Shown piece by piece: positions 61,331 to 64,000 of a stretch of 64,000 bases of DNA (its first letter is position 1; each line of letters opens with the position of its first letter). The stretch spans positions 1 to 64,000 of the forward strand of contig CANQDF010000005.1 in the NCBI GenBank assembly GCA_947591605.1, written 5' to 3'. The notes below the pieces were generated by a model, which saw only the letters and a program-made list of their open reading frames with translations, had not been told where the DNA came from and ran no database searches. Origin of the DNA: an uncultured Clostridia bacterium (GTDB lineage Bacteria; Bacillota; Clostridia; Lachnospirales; CAG-274). Made by a program: the position numbers and the translations under genes.

Positions 61331-62350
61331 TCACCTGTTTCCATACATTTTTTCATAGTAATTGCGGTATTCTCCGCTTATAATGGTTTCCCACCAGCTG
61401 CGGTTGTCAAGATACCATTGTATGGTTTTTTTAATGCCGTCCTCAAACCTTGTTTCGGGCAGCCAGCCCAACTCGTTGTGTATCTTTGTGGGGTCTATGG
61501 CATAGCGCATATCATGCCCCTTTCTGTCTGTAACGTATGTGATAAGGCTTTCGGGCTTGTTAAGCTCCCTGCATATTATCCTTACTATATCTATATTGCG
61601 CATTTCGTTATGTCCTCCGATGTTGTAAACCTCGCCTGTCCTGCCCTTGTGTATAATAAGGTCAATTGCCTTGCAGTGATCCTCAACATAGAGCCAGTCA
61701 CGCACGTTTATCCCCTTGCCGTATACGGGGAGAGGCTTGTCGTTGAGTGCATTGGCTATCATAAGAGGTATAAGCTTTTCGGGAAAATGATAAGGGCCGT
61801 AATTGTTTGAACAGCGGCTCACTGTGACCGGCAGACCGTATGTCCTGTGATACGCAAGCACAAGCAGATCCGCCCCCGCCTTTGAGGCACTGTATGGGGA
61901 GCTTGTGTGTATCGGGGTTTCCTCGGTAAAAAACAGATCCGGTCTGTCAAGCGGCAGATCCCCGTAAACCTCGTCGGTAGATACCTGATGATAGCGGGTT
62001 ATGCCGTATTTGCGGCAGGCGTCCATAAGCACGGCTGTACCCATTATATTGGTTTCGAGAAAAATGCCCGGATCCTCGATAGAGCGGTCAACATGGCTTT
62101 CCGCAGCAAAATTTACCGCAATATCGGGCTTTTCCTCCTCAAAGAGCCTGTATACCGCCTCTCTGTCGCATATATCAGCCTTTACAAAGCGAAAATTTTT
62201 ATTATCCATAACAGGCTCAAGTGTGGACAGATTGCCCGCATAGGTAAGCTTATCAAGGCAAATTATCCTGTAATCGGGGTATTTTGCCAGCATATGAAAG
62301 ATAAAGTTTGAGCCTATAAAGCCCGCACCGCCTGTAACTATAATATTCAT
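61331..62350 (-). CDS. rfbB: dTDP-glucose 4,6-dehydratase
   Basis: A 339-residue extended SDR with VTGGAGFIGSNF, AAESHVDRSI, STDEVYGDLP (catalytic Asp-Glu pair) and YSASKAGADLL (Tyr-x3-Lys). It makes dTDP-4-keto-6-deoxyglucose. It is 4 bp before rfbD and 15 bp after rfbA. Confidence 0.97.
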   Translation of the reverse strand: MNIIVTGGAGFIGSNFIFHMLAKYPDYRIICLDKLTYAGNLSTLEPVMDNKNFRFVKADICDREAVYRLFEEEKPDIAVNFAAESHVDRSIEDPGIFLETNIMGTAVLMDACRKYGITRYHQVSTDEVYGDLPLDRPDLFFTEETPIHTSSPYSASKAGADLLVLAYHRTYGLPVTVSRCSNNYGPYHFPEKLIPLMIANALNDKPLPVYGKGINVRDWLYVEDHCKAIDLIIHKGRTGEVYNIGGHNEMRNIDIVRIICRELNKPESLITYVTDRKGHDMRYAIDPTKIHNELGWLPETRFEDGIKKTIQWYLDNRSWWETIISGEYRNYYEKMYGNR

Positions 62351-62365
62351 ATCATTATTCCTTTA

Positions 62366-63262
62366 TCAGTTTATCTTGTCAATGTATTTTCCGTCAAGGA
62401 CATCCTTAAGGTACTGTCCGTACTGATTTTTCTGCATGACCTCGTATACCTTAAGCACCGACTCTCTGTCTATCCAGCCGTTTAAATAGGCTATCTCCTC
62501 AAGACAGGCTATTTTTCTGTGCTGATGTGTTTCCACCGTGCGCACAAAGTTTGTGGCGTCAACAAGGCTCTCATGAGTACCCGTGTCAAGCCAGGTAAAG
62601 CCCTGACCGAGCAGTTCCACATTAAGCTCGCCGATTTCAAGATACATAGTGTTTAGATCCGTTATTTCAAGCTCGCCTCTTGCCGAAGGCTTAAGAGCCC
62701 TCGCCATCTCCACCACTCTGTTGTCATAAAAGTAAAGACCGGTAACACAGTAATTGCTCTTGGGGTTTTTAGGCTTTTCCTCAATGGAAACCGCCTTGCC
62801 CGTGCTGTCAAATTCCACTATGCCAAAGCGCTCCGGGTCGTCCACATAGTAACCGAATACGGTAGCTCCCTTGCCGCTTTCCGCATTTTCCCTTGCCGAC
62901 CTCAGCCTTTGTTTAAGGCCGTGACCCGCAAATATATTATCACCCAGCACCATGGCAACGGTTTCTCCTCCGATAAAATCGGCGCCGATTATAAAAGCCT
63001 GAGCAAGTCCGTCGGGGGACGGCTGCACGGCATAGCTCAGATTTATGCCGAATGCGTTTCCGTCACCGAGCAGAGCCTCAAAGCGAGGCGTATCCTGCGG
63101 TGTTGATATAATAAGTATATCCCTTATACCGGCATTCATAAGCACCGACATGGGATAGTATATCATAGGCTTGTCATAGATAGGCAAAAGCTGCTTTGAC
63201 GTTACCTTTGTAAGAGGATACAGACGGCTGCCCGAGCCTCCCGCAAGAATAATTCCCTTCAT
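62366..63262 (-). CDS. rfbA: Glucose-1-phosphate thymidylyltransferase
   Basis: A 298-residue Rml[53 protein letters not shown], and [16 protein letters not shown]. It makes dTDP-glucose, the first step to dTDP-L-rhamnose for wall polysaccharide. It is the first rfb gene; GGAGAACAG precedes the ATG. Confidence 0.97.
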   Translation of the reverse strand: MKGIILAGGSGSRLYPLTKVTSKQLLPIYDKPMIYYPMSVLMNAGIRDILIISTPQDTPRFEALLGDGNAFGINLSYAVQPSPDGLAQAFIIGADFIGGETVAMVLGDNIFAGHGLKQRLRSARENAESGKGATVFGYYVDDPERFGIVEFDSTGKAVSIEEKPKNPKSNYCVTGLYFYDNRVVEMARALKPSARGELEITDLNTMYLEIGELNVELLGQGFTWLDTGTHESLVDATNFVRTVETHQHRKIACLEEIAYLNGWIDRESVLKVYEVMQKNQYGQYLKDVLDGKYIDKIN

Positions 63263-63312
63263 ACTGTTCTCCTTTTGTAAATGTAATTAAAGCACAAAGC
63301 ACATATTTGATG

Positions 63313-64000
63313 TTAAGCCCTGCCGCCGACATTGCTTGTGTTATCCCTTATAAATACACCGCCCTCTGCAGGCTGAGAGCCTTTTTTGACAGCCATTATA
63401 TCCGACAGTACCCAGTCAAACTCGCCTGTGGTAACTATAAAGCCGCAGTATTCACACTTGCCCGCACTTGTAATGCTTGTTGGGGCGCCGCAGTTAGGAC
63501 AGGCAACGACCGAGCTTTTGGTTTTTGCTGGGTCTGTGAGCACGCCTGTTTTGCGCATAAAGGTATACAGATAATTCATATGGCAGTCCGTGTCGGGGTC
63601 ACCCTTTAATATTTCACCCGTAAGCGCATTTTTTATATAATCCGTCATACGGCTCTGTATATATACGGTAAGATATTCATATTCGTTATCTCTTACATAT
63701 CGGTACAAAAATGTTCTGTTTACATTTATCCTGTCCAGCACGTTTATCCTGTTGTTTTCAATATATTTTTTTATCTGCATTTCGTGCTGTTTATAAAGCT
63801 CCTCCTTTTCAAACGGTCTGAGCTTTTCGCTCTCCCTCTCGGACCACGCATTTTGCAGAGTGAAAAATACCTCTTTTACAAAAGCAATAAATTTTTCACT
63901 GCTGAAATCAGCGTCATTTTTAATGATAGCCTCCGTGATAGCCTCCGTATAATCCGGTAAATCGACCGAAAGCCTTTCGTCTGACGGGCGTGAGGTGCGT
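63313..64000 (-). CDS. TIM44-like/zinc-ribbon protein, 5' end outside the window
   Basis: The frame is open from the window edge to a stop at 63313, giving at least 228 residues. The left part (SEKFIAFVKEVFFTLQNAWSE and DRINVNRTFLYRYVRDNEYEYL) resembles the TIM44-like fold of bacterial membrane-associated proteins; a zinc ribbon CPNCGAPTS...CEYCG follows, then a short Gly-rich tail. An ATG at 63780 is internal. Bacterial members usually have N-terminal membrane helices, which would lie beyond the edge. Function unknown. Confidence 0.75.
   Translation of the reverse strand, partial: RTSRPSDERLSVDLPDYTEAITEAIIKNDADFSSEKFIAFVKEVFFTLQNAWSERESEKLRPFEKEELYKQHEMQIKKYIENNRINVLDRINVNRTFLYRYVRDNEYEYLTVYIQSRMTDYIKNALTGEILKGDPDTDCHMNYLYTFMRKTGVLTDPAKTKSSVVACPNCGAPTSITSAGKCEYCGFIVTTGEFDWVLSDIMAVKKGSQPAEGGVFIRDNTSNVGGRA

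Overview
The window looks like part of the chromosome of a spore-forming, Gram-positive Clostridia-type anaerobe. The evidence is an alpha/beta small acid-soluble spore protein, sporulation sigma factor K, a CotF-like coat pair, YqfC/YqfD, and a tandem subtilase of the germination-protease (Csp) type. The housekeeping order yqfC-yqfD-phoH-pgpH-ybeY-cdd-udg-era-yqzL-recO-rib also fits. Base composition is moderate in the core and clearly AT-rich in a few accessory stretches. No rRNA, tRNA or CRISPR array was seen. The genus cannot be named from this alone.

Layout. 1-9.4 kb: coat proteins, a P1 peptidase, ychF, a sugar isomerase/xylulokinase pair, a YwqG-type protein, a lipoprotein with an AlaX-type editing protein, and an SASP gene. 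9.5-15.1 kb: M16 peptidase, an intracellular GH28 polygalacturonase-type enzyme, and dgt. 15.2-18.7 kb: a secreted protein with a 46-residue peptide gene, a 103-bp tandem repeat, a truncated serine recombinase, a 100-bp promoter segment bounded by inverted 28-bp palindromic sites, and a full serine recombinase. This is the best candidate for something undescribed (a DNA switch or resolution site). 18.7-22.8 kb: small Gly/Asn-rich protein, sigK, a VanX-like lipoprotein, and a cupin-DUF3006-histidine kinase operon.

23-34.8 kb: the sporulation/RNA-maturation/repair operon from yqfC to recO, followed by an FMN riboswitch and ribD-ribE-ribBA-ribH. 34.8-37.9 kb: an apparently autoregulated HTH/membrane pair, small membrane proteins, a PanE-like reductase, a frameshifted gene and a CPCC protein. 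38-45.7 kb (minus strand): hisZ-G-D-B-H-A-[YitT]-F-I-E, with a strong promoter and an operator-like palindrome in front. 45.7-54.2 kb: the 1091-residue double subtilase, an EF-G paralogue, then tyrA-aroA.

54.4-58.4 kb is an AT-rich accessory island: a DUF4291 protein, an ankyrin-repeat protein, small orphan proteins, and tail fragments that resemble polymorphic-toxin debris. Much of it lies between two imperfect 75-bp direct repeats. 58.5-64 kb (minus strand): a partial TIM44/zinc-ribbon protein, then rfbA-rfbB-rfbD-rfbC for dTDP-L-rhamnose, a nucleotidyltransferase and a small CDCPAC protein. Starts were chosen mainly by Shine-Dalgarno position; several differ from the longest reading frame. 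Family assignments come from recognised motifs and remembered family sequence, not from database searches.
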